Of a DNA stretch of 50,027 nt, positions 29,201 to 36,019 are shown in pieces. Source of the DNA: Nocardiopsis flavescens (lineage in GTDB: Bacteria; Actinomycetota; Actinomycetes; Streptosporangiales; Streptosporangiaceae); NCBI RefSeq assembly GCF_900141985.1, contig NZ_FQZK01000032.1, forward strand, positions 1 through 50,027. The letters run 5' to 3'. Numbering within the stretch: position 1 is the stretch's first letter; each line of letters opens with the position of its first letter. The translations under genes were made by a program, and so were the position numbers. Below the pieces are notes generated by a model. That model saw nothing but the letters and a program-made list of their open reading frames with translations, was not told where the DNA came from and searched no databases.

Positions 29201-30073
29201 CTCGGCCGCGACCTCGGCGCCGTCGGTCGCGGCGGCCTCGTCCTCGGTGTCCCGGTCCTGTCCGCCGCCGGCCTCCTCCTGCGGGGCCGCGGGTGCCGGT
29301 GCGGGCGCCAGGGTGTAGGAGATCTCGACCCGGCGCTGGGCCTCGGCGGGCCCCTCCACCTGCTGCTCGGAACCGACGCCCTCGACCTCGGTGTCGGGGG
29401 CGTCCTCGCCGAGCTCCTCCTCCAGGTAGTCGGCCACCGCCTGGGCCCGTTCCTCGGACAGCTCCTGGTTGCGGTCGGCGTTGCCGCTGGGGTCGGTGTG
29501 CCCGGTGATGGCGACGGGGACGTTCTCGTCCCAGTGGTCGCCGATCATCTCGACGGTGGGCGCGAGGTCCTCGCGCATCCGGTCGGTGAGCTCGGCGGAC
29601 CCGACGGCGAACCCGCTGACGGTGCGGGAGCGCTCCACGGGCCCCTGCTCGGCGGCGCTCTGCGGGGCGGCGGGGGCGCCGCCCTCGGGGGCCTGCTCCT
29701 CCTGTGCGCCGTCCTCCTGGACGACGGTGTCGGCGAAGGCCGCGGCGGGGGTGACCGCCGTGGCCGCGACGGCGGTGGCGGCGATCGCCTGGAGCGGGCC
29801 GAAGGGGCGCAGGCGCAGGGGGACGCCCCGCAGCCGCGCCACGACCTCGGCCGCCAGCGCCAGGGCGAACATGCCCCACAGCGCCCACAGCGCGGTGATC
29901 AGCGCCGCGGCGGCCACGCCCGGCGGCAGGCGCCATCCGCGCAGGTGCGCCAGGGCCACGTCCCATGACGGGAGCGTCTCGGGCCACGTGGCGTGCCAGA
30001 GCAGGGCGTAGGGGATGCCGATGAGGAAAACGAGCGCGAACACGGCCGCGCCGAGCCTGTTCAGAGGGTGCAT
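26213..30073 (-). CDS. Membrane protein with OmpA-like domain and long disordered C-terminus (end of Tad locus)
   Basis: The 1286-residue protein starts with two to three membrane segments (about 7-27, 50-75 and 93-113). An OmpA-like peptidoglycan-binding domain follows at about 145-245 (ITGHTDPSGNADRN, then LSEERAQAVADYLEEE). A further membrane helix lies at about 305-325 (AVAGVVGFAGLAGGYLLGKR), then a folded cytoplasmic region (330-560; ALIISAPDARHEH, VILGSWPLGGNCVVDADG). The latter resembles the non-DNA-binding part of the large BTAD/LysM regulators found at actinobacterial Tad loci, but no BTAD or HTH domain was seen. Residues 560-1286 are Ala/Asp/Pro/Arg-rich and disordered, with repeated GRS(V/I)RP motifs. 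It starts 19 nt after the TadG-like gene, so it is probably co-transcribed. A role linking the pilus base to the wall is inferred. Confidence 0.82.
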   Translation of the reverse strand: MHPLNRLGAAVFALVFLIGIPYALLWHATWPETLPSWDVALAHLRGWRLPPGVAAAALITALWALWGMFALALAAEVVARLRGVPLRLRPFGPLQAIAATAVAATAVTPAAAFADTVVQEDGAQEEQAPEGGAPAAPQSAAEQGPVERSRTVSGFAVGSAELTDRMREDLAPTVEMIGDHWDENVPVAITGHTDPSGNADRNQELSEERAQAVADYLEEELGEDAPDTEVEGVGSEQQVEGPAEAQRRVEISYTLAPAPAPAAPQEEAGGGQDRDTEDEAAATDGAEVAAEVAQSVVTVENASAVTEDDGPRVVVVEIPDGAVAGVVGFAGLAGGYLLGKRGSFVPRMALSLPRRLTGRPRRLELTQGPPRPEPADEIDERVTVELDHVPGLGLTGKGADAAARRLIANALDPSEPLAVRVLITDDEAVRLLGETGRDLLRDNPCEPVTLVATTEDALTVLASELHAMADEDRAPLALIISAPDARHEHALSGLLLHGQQRGITAVILGSWPLGGNCVVDADGLISQTSQPLATLFHCSWAGATPEEVHEAVRTYHSADHSVSERPQRASRSRMKAERRPVLVAEDWEDDDAFVPVGDDAVWERLTRAWDEEAAESGAEEDARWAEDEDDLWSRRDEEEEEVSAARGEPAPAPASQDDGASVDAAFRALREGEYGRPGAPAETAPPRAEAFEEEDDSWWDETPVEQAAAVAPAADDSRVRDTAAHARDREDSDGLRAEADDAADTGDAWGPAERAVPAAHSGRSVRPGAAGAAGDRADDAADARDSGADTASDAGDASADPVRAGGADRPSVDVREAENAGERAAPAAHSGRSIRPGAAGAAGGAAGREAAADAVAGQGSEGPAVAGAEVPRPGRSVRPDASAALRSVDAREAGASAEEAAPAVRPGRSVRPDTAADADTGAREPRDTAEQAAPAVRPGRSIRPEVPVRGSGAPSAPERDDTAPAVDTREAGEAAPAEPGRDDRPEAAHPADAPVRDTAEPVVEPQAPEASADDAGAVRDAADAADAPVRAHEEHGRADEAVTADAPNTDVAAAPSAVDAPAPEPAPAEAAAPAGDARVRDDAPEAEPEDTGHAAADAADRPSDEGGALSVDAFAVLSGGPPAAAPPAAGRAAGAPAVRRGTRPAGAAAPSGGGTAAATAPAPRREPGPAAPEEPRKQVRHQRAPGRKAGRVRVVRVDRPEPSEHGEAETSAVPVPARLAEPRGMRPGRAAATAARPRQEKARRLVEREPAPGPLDDAEAAPAYRPQPAKPHKAGRGRVWKPRDDA
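27235..27805 (-). repeat. Five spaced GRS(V/I)RP motifs in the OmpA-domain protein
   Basis: On the minus strand the disordered tail carries five copies of HSGRSVRPG, HSGRSIRPG, RPGRSVRPD or RPGRSIRPE, separated by about 30-65 residues of Ala/Asp-rich filler. The coding DNA around each (plus-strand core GGACGCTCCTGCCGG or a close variant) is better conserved than the filler. The motifs are basic islands in an acidic tail and look like repeated short binding sites. Confidence 0.7.
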
Positions 30074-30092
30074 GTCCGCCTCACAAGGATGC

Positions 30093-30503
30093 TCAAGGTG
30101 TCTGCTGCGTGTAGGGACGCGCGGTGGCGGTCGTCTCGACGGTGGTCGAGCCGGCCGGGAGGATGGTGAAGGAGTAGGGCAGGGAGCAGGTGACGGTGAC
30201 CGAGTTCCCCGAGACGCTGACCGTCCCGGTGGCCCCCGCGGAGGACAGGAACGACTGCGCGGCGGCGACCGCCGCGGCCGGGTCCAGCGGGACCTCGTCG
30301 GCGCCCTCGCGGTAGGTGTTCCAGTCGAGCTGCTGTGCGCCGACCCGGGCCGCCTCCTGGGCCAGGGTCGCGGTCTGGCGGCGGGCCTGGAGGAGTTCGC
30401 CGCCCTCGTAGACCAGGCCCAGGCAGACGATGAAGGCCATCGCCATCACCGCCACGAAGGCGCTGACCTGCCCGCGGTCGTCGCGGCGCGTTGCTGCGGT
30501 CAC
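30093..30503 (-). CDS. TadG-like pilus-assembly protein
   Basis: The 136-residue protein starts at a GTG that overlaps the upstream stop as GTGA. It has a short basic N-terminus (RRDDRGQVSAF), one membrane helix (VAVMAMAFIVCLGLVYEGG) and an extracytoplasmic part with LLQARRQTATLAQEAARVGAQQLD, the pattern of TadG/TadE-type pseudopilins. It lacks the Glu at position +5 after the cleavage glycine, so processing by a prepilin peptidase is doubtful. It is translationally coupled to the preceding TadE-like gene. Confidence 0.8.
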   Translation of the reverse strand: MTAATRRDDRGQVSAFVAVMAMAFIVCLGLVYEGGELLQARRQTATLAQEAARVGAQQLDWNTYREGADEVPLDPAAAVAAAQSFLSSAGATGTVSVSGNSVTVTCSLPYSFTILPAGSTTVETTATARPYTQQTP

Positions 30504-30910
30504 GGCGTCCCCCTGAAGGTGTCGACGGCGACGGTGGCGCCGCCCTCGATGGTCTGGCTGCCCGGGAAGGCGACTCCGAGCAGGTCGGAGAAGCTCACGG
30601 TGCAGCGGACGGTGACGGAGACCGCCCCTCCGGCGGTGAGACCGCCGTGGTCCACGCTGGTGCTGTGGTCGGAGCAGGCCAGGCCCTGTTCCTGGAGGGT
30701 GGCGGCGGCGATGGAGGTCGCCGCCGCCGAGGCGGCCCCGGAGGTGCGCTCCAGGGAGGCCGCGCGCGCGGCTGCGTGCGCGACCTCGCCGACCGTGGTC
30801 CTGGCATCGACGACGCGTCCTGCGAACACCATGAGCATGGCGAAGGTCAACAGGATCGGTGCGAGAATCGCCAGCTCCACCGAGGCGGAGCCGCGGTCGC
30901 GGTTCCTCAC
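30500..30910 (-). CDS. TadE-like minor pseudopilin
   Basis: The 136-residue protein starts at a GTG whose last bases form the stop of the upstream gene (GTGA). The N-terminus RNRDRGSASVELAILAP has the prepilin-type arrangement: Gly at the cleavage site, Glu at +5, then a hydrophobic helix (ILLTFAMLMVFAGRVV). The downstream helix carries the TadE feature VDARTTVGEVAHAAARAASL. The C-terminal half is beta-rich with two cysteines (GLACSD and VRCTVS) that could form a disulphide. In this family such proteins are minor components of Flp pili. Confidence 0.85.
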   Translation of the reverse strand: MRNRDRGSASVELAILAPILLTFAMLMVFAGRVVDARTTVGEVAHAAARAASLERTSGAASAAATSIAAATLQEQGLACSDHSTSVDHGGLTAGGAVSVTVRCTVSFSDLLGVAFPGSQTIEGGATVAVDTFRGTP

Positions 30911-31266
30911 TGCGCCTCACTTCCGGGTACGAAGCGTTCGACGGGGGCTACGGACACGTGCCGCACGGTCCAGGAGACCCCGGGGACGAGGCTGGGGACC
31001 GCACCGGTGACGGTGACGGTCACCTCCTCGGCCCCGCGGTCCACGGAGACGCTGACGTCGGTCAGGACGGAGCCGGAGGGCGCGGCCGGGCCGGCCCCGC
31101 CCTCCACGGTGCGCGACTGCTCGGCCGTGCGGCGTGCGAGGTCGGCGGCGACGTGCTCACCGTGCATCCACAGGGCGGCCTGGACGACCAGCATGACCAA
31201 CAAGAGCAACGCGGGGGCGGCGATCGCCAGCTCCGTGCTGCCTCGGTCGTCGTTGTGCTGTCGCAA
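30907..31266 (-). CDS. TadE-like pseudopilin with TTG start
   Basis: The 119-residue protein shows DDRGSTELAIAAPALLLLVMLVV, a prepilin-like cleavage region and helix, followed by HVAADLARRTAEQSRTV. The first codon is TTG, chosen because an AGGAG that overlaps the pilin stop codon lies 6 nt upstream; no ATG or GTG is available before the conserved DDRGSTEL. It ends with a GTGA overlap with the next TadE-like gene. The role is a minor pilin or assembly factor of the Flp pilus. Confidence 0.83.
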   Translation of the reverse strand: MRQHNDDRGSTELAIAAPALLLLVMLVVQAALWMHGEHVAADLARRTAEQSRTVEGGAGPAAPSGSVLTDVSVSVDRGAEEVTVTVTGAVPSLVPGVSWTVRHVSVAPVERFVPGSEAQ

Positions 31267-31275
31267 CTGGGACTC

Positions 31276-31455
31276 CTAGCCGCGTGCAGAGCCGATCTGG
31301 GCGATCCACGTATCGGCCACGGCGCCGATGGCGGCGACAGCGGCCAGGGCGATCCCCACGAGCACCGCGGTGATGATGACCGTCTCCGTGGAGTAACCGT
31401 CGTCGCCCTTGGGCAGGGTCAGCTCGCTGAGGAGGCGAGCATAGAGGTTCTTCAT
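31276..31455 (-). CDS. Flp/Tad major pilin-like small protein
   Basis: The 59-residue protein starts at ATG 31455 with GGAGAGAAATC just upstream. It has a basic/amphipathic N-terminus (MKNLYARLLSELTLPKGDDG), then YSTETVIITAVLVGIALAAV and a short polar tail. The hydrophobic segment and the Gly-Tyr-Ser-Thr-Glu region are typical of actinobacterial Flp-type pilins, with Glu at +4 from Gly20. It sits between tadC and the TadE-like genes, the usual place for the pilin in these loci. It is probably the major pilus subunit. No prepilin peptidase gene is present in the window. Confidence 0.85.
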   Translation of the reverse strand: MKNLYARLLSELTLPKGDDGYSTETVIITAVLVGIALAAVAAIGAVADTWIAQIGSARG

Positions 31456-31479
31456 GATTTCTCTCCGTTATCAGGGGAT

Positions 31480-32373
31480 TCAGGTACTGAAAAGGATGAG
31501 GCTCATCGCGGGGTATCCCAGCAGGATCAGGAACCCGGCGAACAGGAGCACTACCGGCAGGCTCATACGCTCCGTCGCGGACTGGGCCTTGGCTTCCACT
31601 TCCGCAAGGAACTGCACACGCAGGGTCTTGGCCTTGGCGGCGAGGGAGCTTCGCACGCGCGCGCCGTCGGCACCCGCCAGGTGCAGGCTCGCTGCGAGTT
31701 CGTCGAACTCTGGTGTGTCGTACCGTTCGCCCAGGTCGCGGAGCACCTGCCAGATGGGCACCCGGGTCAGGGAGGACTCCCGCAGGGAATCGCGGATGGC
31801 GGCCATCGCCCATCCTCCGCTGTTGGCCGAGGCGTCGGTGAGCGCACCGCTGACACCCGCCCCTCCTGCCAGGGAGACGACCACCAGATCGGCGAAGCCC
31901 GACAGGGTACGGCGCATCTCCTCCTTGCGCTTGGTCGCCTCGTCGTTCAGGGAGAGATCGGGGGCGAACCACATGAGCACGGCGAAGCCCACCCATGCTC
32001 CCAAGGAGATGAGCGCGGAAGGAAGAACGCCGAAGGAGGACAGGAGGAGACCCATGACCGGTGGGAAGAGCAATCCCACCACGACTCCCGCAGCCTTCTC
32101 CGCGAGGTAGCCGCCCGGTTCCCGGTCACAGACGCGGAGGTTGCGCAAGGCACGCGGGCCCGGGAGCCCGGCCGCGTGCAGCAGGGGGACGCCGAGCCGC
32201 CCGATCCGGGTGAGTATCCCTCCTTCAGAGGCACGGATGACCGGGCTCACCTGGCGGCGGGGGCCGGACAGGCGCTCGGCCAGGGTCGGCCGTACCCAGC
32301 GGGCGGCGGCCAGGGACCAGACGGCCAGTCCGAGTGCTGCTCCTGCCAGCGCCGCCGCGATCAGGGGGTTCAC
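31480..32373 (-). CDS. tadC: TadC, type II secretion F-family membrane protein
   Basis: The 297-residue inner-membrane protein has four hydrophobic segments: the N-terminal helix, a pair near 95-140 (LFPPVMGLLLSSFGVLPSALISLGAWVG), and the C-terminal VVLLFAGFLILLGYPAMS. The cytoplasmic F domain contains FADLVVVSLAGGAGVSGAL and LHLAGADGARVRSSLAAKAK. The GTG start overlaps the tadB stop as GTGA. With TadB it forms the membrane platform of the Flp pilus machine. Confidence 0.9.
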   Translation of the reverse strand: MNPLIAAALAGAALGLAVWSLAAARWVRPTLAERLSGPRRQVSPVIRASEGGILTRIGRLGVPLLHAAGLPGPRALRNLRVCDREPGGYLAEKAAGVVVGLLFPPVMGLLLSSFGVLPSALISLGAWVGFAVLMWFAPDLSLNDEATKRKEEMRRTLSGFADLVVVSLAGGAGVSGALTDASANSGGWAMAAIRDSLRESSLTRVPIWQVLRDLGERYDTPEFDELAASLHLAGADGARVRSSLAAKAKTLRVQFLAEVEAKAQSATERMSLPVVLLFAGFLILLGYPAMSLILFST

Positions 32374-33224
32374 TGGACGGCCTCCTTGTTCGGGTCCAGA
32401 GCCAGGACTCGCGGCCCGAGGGAGAAGCGGGACATCCGCGTCATCCAGACCACCGCCGTAGCCCAGATGGCCCCGATGATGGCAAGGATGATCTGGCCCA
32501 GCGCCGTATCGAACGGCGCCAGGTACTCGGGGTTGAACAGCAGCATGAGAGAGGCCATCCCCAACGTCGCGCCCATGATGATCCTGGAGGACGTGCGCAG
32601 CCGCGCCCGGTTCGCCGACACCTTGACCAGCATGGCGGCCTGGTCGCGGGCGGACTCGGCCAGGGCGCCGAGCAGGACGCCCAGGTCCGTGGCGTGGCGG
32701 GTGGCGGCCATGGCCAGGGCGGAGGCGACCAGGTCCCCGGTGGGGTTGTCCACGGTCTGGGCGAAGGTGTGGAGCGAGGTGCGCGTATCACGCCCGGCGC
32801 GCATGTCCTCGGCCAGGCGCTGGACGGCCTCCCGCAGGGGCTCGGGGGCGATGGGCGCGGTGGCGGCGACCGCCTGGTGCAGGCCCGAGGACCCGGCCAT
32901 GAGGTCGCGCAGCATCTCGGTCCAGGCGGCGACGGCCTCGACGCCCTCGACCTGCTGTTTGTGCTCGTGATCGTTGCCCAGGACCTGCGGGGCCCACCAG
33001 ACCGCGGCGGCGGCCAGCGCGGCGGCCACCGGCCAGCCGGTGAAGAGCCACACGCCCACGGCGGCGGCGACCGCGAAGACGATCTTGCCCGGCCGCGGCA
33101 GGGGGCGGCCCCGGCCGCGGCGGACGCGGTCGGCGATGAGCGGGGCGGCCCAGACGCACAGCAGGAACACGCCGAGTCCGGCCGCGCCCCCGGCGGCGGC
33201 GAGGAGGAAGGTTTCGGTGGTCAC
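32370..33224 (-). CDS. tadB: TadB, type II secretion F-family membrane protein
   Basis: The 284-residue protein starts at a GTG overlapping the tadA stop (GTGA); longer in-frame extensions upstream run through tadA in another frame and are not real. Hydrophobic segments lie at about 5-28, 48-78 and near the C-terminus (LGQIILAIIGAIWATAVVWM). The F domain shows WTEMLRDLMAGSSGLHQAV, then LAMAATRHATDLGVLLGALAESARDQ. It is the partner of TadC in the pilus assembly platform. Confidence 0.9.
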   Translation of the reverse strand: MTTETFLLAAAGGAAGLGVFLLCVWAAPLIADRVRRGRGRPLPRPGKIVFAVAAAVGVWLFTGWPVAAALAAAAVWWAPQVLGNDHEHKQQVEGVEAVAAWTEMLRDLMAGSSGLHQAVAATAPIAPEPLREAVQRLAEDMRAGRDTRTSLHTFAQTVDNPTGDLVASALAMAATRHATDLGVLLGALAESARDQAAMLVKVSANRARLRTSSRIIMGATLGMASLMLLFNPEYLAPFDTALGQIILAIIGAIWATAVVWMTRMSRFSLGPRVLALDPNKEAVQ

Positions 33225-34579
33225 CGGGCCCACCCCGCGGTGTCCGCCTGGAGGGCGATCGGGTCGAAGCCGTGGTCGGCGAGCACGTCCAGGGTGTCGG
33301 GGCTGGGCGGGGCCGCGGGGAGGCGGCCCTGGCGCGGCGAGTAGCGGTAGATCTCGTTGGAGACCACGTTCTGCCCCTCCGCTCCCACGACCTCGCGCAC
33401 GCTGGTGACGCGGCGCTCGCCGGTGGGCAGCGCGGAGACGTGGACGACCAGGTGCACGGCCGAGGCCACCAGGGAGGCGGTGGCCTCCAGCGGCAGGCGC
33501 TCGGCGGACTGGGCGGCGTAGGCGCCCAGCTTGGTGAACGCGCCCGCGGAGCCGGCCGCGTGCAGGGTGGTGAGGCTGCCGTCGTTGCCCTGGCTCATGG
33601 CGTTGAGCAGGGGGACGGTCTCGCTGCCGCGGGTCTCCCCCACGATGACGCGGTCGGGCGACATGCGCAGCGCGGTGCGGACCAGGTCGGCGATGGTGAT
33701 CTCGCCGACGCCCTCGATATTGGCGGGGCGGGCCTGGAGCGCGACGCAGTCGGGGTGGGCCTCGCGGTCCTTGTCGAGACCCAGCTCGAAGACGTCCTCG
33801 ATGGTGACCAGGCGCTCGGTCTCGGGGATCTCCGAGGCCAGGGCGCGCAGCAGCGTGGTCTTGCCCGCGCCGGTGCCGCCGGTGACGACCATGTTGCGGC
33901 GGGCGCGGACGGCGGCGCGGAAGAGCGACACCAGCGCCGCGTCGAGCGTGCCGAGCTTCTCCAGGCGGCGCAGCGAGGAGTTCGTGTAGCGGTGGCGGCG
34001 GATCGACACCGAGGGCTGCCGGGAGACCTCCATGACCGCGTTGAGGCGCTCGCCGCCGGGGAGCTGGAGGTCGAGGATCGGCGCGCCGGGGTCGAAGCGC
34101 CGCTCGCCGCTGGTGGACTCCGCGGCCAGGCGGCGGACCAGGGCGATGACGTCGTCGGCCCCGGCGAACAGGCCGGCGTGCAGGCGGCGGCTGCCGTCCG
34201 CCAGCCGCACCCAGGCGTCCACGCCGTTGATGTTGATGTTCTCGATCTCCGGGTCGTCGAGCAGGGGCTGGAGCGGTCCGACCCCGGTGACCTGGGCGAG
34301 CGCCTTGGCGGCGATGGAGGCCTCGGCGTCGGGGGCCAGCAGGGCCCGGCCCTCGGCCAGGGCCGCGCGGGCGGCCTCGTCGAGGATGTTGGCGATGATC
34401 CGGTCGGCGCGGGAACGGTGCTCGGCCGGGGTGTCCGGGTCCTCGCCGCGGGTCTCCTCGCTGATGCGCCGCCCCGCCTCGGAGGAGACGTAGGAGACCC
34501 ACTGGGACTCCACCCGCTCGGTCTCGGGGTCGAGGAAGCGCTCGACGGCGCGGTCGGCGAACTCGTCGGGCATGCTCAC
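33221..34579 (-). CDS. tadA: TadA/CpaF pilus-assembly ATPase
   Basis: This is a 452-residue secretion ATPase of the VirB11/CpaF type. Motifs are Walker A GGTGAGKT (about 234-241), the Asp/Glu-rich TIEDVFELGLDK (259-270), Walker B RVIVGETRG (310-318) and the His box GSLTTLHAAG (334-343). The N-terminal part has the conserved DDPEIENININGVDAWV. The start is taken as the GTG at 34579, which overlaps the cpaE-like stop like its neighbours and has GGGGG 7 nt upstream; the ATG two codons later is an alternative. It powers Flp pilus polymerisation from the cytoplasmic side of TadB/TadC. Confidence 0.95.
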   Translation of the reverse strand: MSMPDEFADRAVERFLDPETERVESQWVSYVSSEAGRRISEETRGEDPDTPAEHRSRADRIIANILDEAARAALAEGRALLAPDAEASIAAKALAQVTGVGPLQPLLDDPEIENININGVDAWVRLADGSRRLHAGLFAGADDVIALVRRLAAESTSGERRFDPGAPILDLQLPGGERLNAVMEVSRQPSVSIRRHRYTNSSLRRLEKLGTLDAALVSLFRAAVRARRNMVVTGGTGAGKTTLLRALASEIPETERLVTIEDVFELGLDKDREAHPDCVALQARPANIEGVGEITIADLVRTALRMSPDRVIVGETRGSETVPLLNAMSQGNDGSLTTLHAAGSAGAFTKLGAYAAQSAERLPLEATASLVASAVHLVVHVSALPTGERRVTSVREVVGAEGQNVVSNEIYRYSPRQGRLPAAPPSPDTLDVLADHGFDPIALQADTAGWAR

Positions 34580-35322
34580 GCGTTCACCCCCGGCGGCAGC
34601 GGCGCGTACACCATGTGCTCGGTCGCCGCCGCGGACAGGGAGCGCGCCAGCCGGTGGGCCGCCTTGAACAGGGGGCGCCGCTGGGGCCGGGCGATGTCGC
34701 GCTCGCCGCGCAGGAACTCCGCGGAGCGCCGGTCCTCGGGCACCCGCCCCCACACGGCGGAGCCCAGGGCCCCGGTGATCTCGCCGACGCCGCCCTTGCC
34801 GCCGCAGACCACGACCCGCAGGTCGCGGGCGGGGAAGGACGGGGAGAGGAGGTGCTCGCGGGCGCGGCGCAGCTCGGTGAGCCGCTCCGAGACGACGAGC
34901 ACGGCGTGGTCGGCCCGGGCGACCAGGGCGCGGGCCGGGGAGGAGGGGGTGAGGCGCCCCAAGTCCAGGACGGCGACCGGGGCCGCCATCGAGGAGAGCG
35001 GCAGGGGGTGCTGGCCCAGCAGGCGCACCGCGCCCTCGGCGGGGTCGCCGGTGACGGGCGCGGCGCTGACCCGCAGCCCGCCGGGCAGGTCCTGGGTGTG
35101 GGCGTCGGGGTCGGCGCCGCCGCCCCGGCGCATGGCCGCGGCGAGGCTGGTCAGCCCGGGTTCGGTGGGGATGCGCCGCCAGACCGCGACCGCCCCTCCG
35201 GAGGGGTCGGCCTCGACCAGCACCCCGGGGGCGTCCCCGGGCCAGACCGCGGCGAGGGCCATGCCCACGCTGGTCACGCCCGGGGCGCCGCCCAGGGAGA
35301 AGACGGCGACCGTGCGCGTCAT
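34576..35322 (-). CDS. CpaE/TadZ-like ParA/MinD-fold protein
   Basis: The 248-residue protein has a MinD/ParA-like fold: VAVFSLGGAPGVTSVGMAL at the N-terminus, VLVEADPSGG around Asp39, and VAVLDLGRL near 120. The P-loop is degenerate: GGAPGVTS lacks the lysine of KGGxGKT. A GGKGGVG sequence appears only late (174-180), where it cannot act as the normal P-loop. In Tad systems this family positions the pilus machine at the membrane; ATP hydrolysis here is doubtful. The ATG overlaps the upstream stop as GTGATG. Confidence 0.85.
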   Translation of the reverse strand: MTRTVAVFSLGGAPGVTSVGMALAAVWPGDAPGVLVEADPSGGAVAVWRRIPTEPGLTSLAAAMRRGGGADPDAHTQDLPGGLRVSAAPVTGDPAEGAVRLLGQHPLPLSSMAAPVAVLDLGRLTPSSPARALVARADHAVLVVSERLTELRRAREHLLSPSFPARDLRVVVCGGKGGVGEITGALGSAVWGRVPEDRRSAEFLRGERDIARPQRRPLFKAAHRLARSLSAAATEHMVYAPLPPGVNA

Positions 35323-35996
35323 CACGCGCCCCCGCGCGGGTGGACCTGCACGAGGCTGACCTGGTTCGCGGAGGCGGCGGCGGCGATGCGGGCCGCGTCG
35401 GCGGAGGAGACCAGCAGCTCCACGTTGACGGCGCCCTCGACACCCGGGTCGGGGGTGAGGGTGCGCACCAGCGCGAGGAAGGCCTGGGGGGCACCGTCCT
35501 CCTGCTGCTCCCCGGCGCTGACGACCACGGACACGTTGGCGCCCGCGCCCAGCGAGGCCGGGAAGCGGCCGGGCTGGAGGGTGGCGCCGACCAGGGCCCG
35601 GTCGGACTCGGGGAACGCCGCGTCGGCGCCCAGGGCCGCCTCGGGCAGGACCCCGCCCTGGACCACCGGGAGGGTGAGGGTCAGGCCCACGACCTCCTCC
35701 AGGCGGGCGGCGTCCACGAAGGAGAGGTCGGAGGAGACCGACATCTCCGAGACGCGCAGGTCGTCCATGGTCAGGACGTGTCCCGCGGGGAGGTCGGAGT
35801 CGGCAACCACCACGCCGGTCCGGTCGTCGAGGCGGTCCAGGGCGATGACCCCGCTGAGCGCGCCCGCCGTCGTCAGGGTGAGGGCCAGCACCAGCCACCG
35901 CCAGCGGCGGGGGCCCGCGCCGCTCAGCCGTACGGCGGGGGGCTGCTGCGTCTGCCGCCCCGCCCCGGGGGGCGGGGCCGTCGTCGTCTCGACCAC
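35322..35996 (-). CDS. CpaB/RcpC-like SAF-domain membrane protein
   Basis: The 224-residue protein has a cytoplasmic N-terminus, one membrane anchor (RWLVLALTLTTAGALSGVIAL, about 33-53) and a SAF domain (about 60-125). The SAF signature is VVVADSDLPAGHVLTMDDLRV, followed by VVGLTLTLPVVQGGVL. The C-terminal half (ASLGAGANVSVVVSAG onward) matches the CpaB pattern. The start is GTG 35996 with a weak GAGAAG about 13 nt upstream; no better start is visible. CpaB proteins are periplasmic or wall-side components of Tad pili. Confidence 0.85.
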   Translation of the reverse strand: MVETTTAPPPGAGRQTQQPPAVRLSGAGPRRWRWLVLALTLTTAGALSGVIALDRLDDRTGVVVADSDLPAGHVLTMDDLRVSEMSVSSDLSFVDAARLEEVVGLTLTLPVVQGGVLPEAALGADAAFPESDRALVGATLQPGRFPASLGAGANVSVVVSAGEQQEDGAPQAFLALVRTLTPDPGVEGAVNVELLVSSADAARIAAAASANQVSLVQVHPRGGA

Positions 35997-36019
35997 GTCT
36001 GTCTCAGTTCTTCTCGGTG

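Noticed and set aside
32370..34502. 710-codon minus-strand frame ending in TadB as a TadA-TadB fusion
   Set aside because: The upstream part is an out-of-frame reading of tadA. TadB has its own GTG start in a GTGA overlap, the same coupling used at neighbouring junctions.
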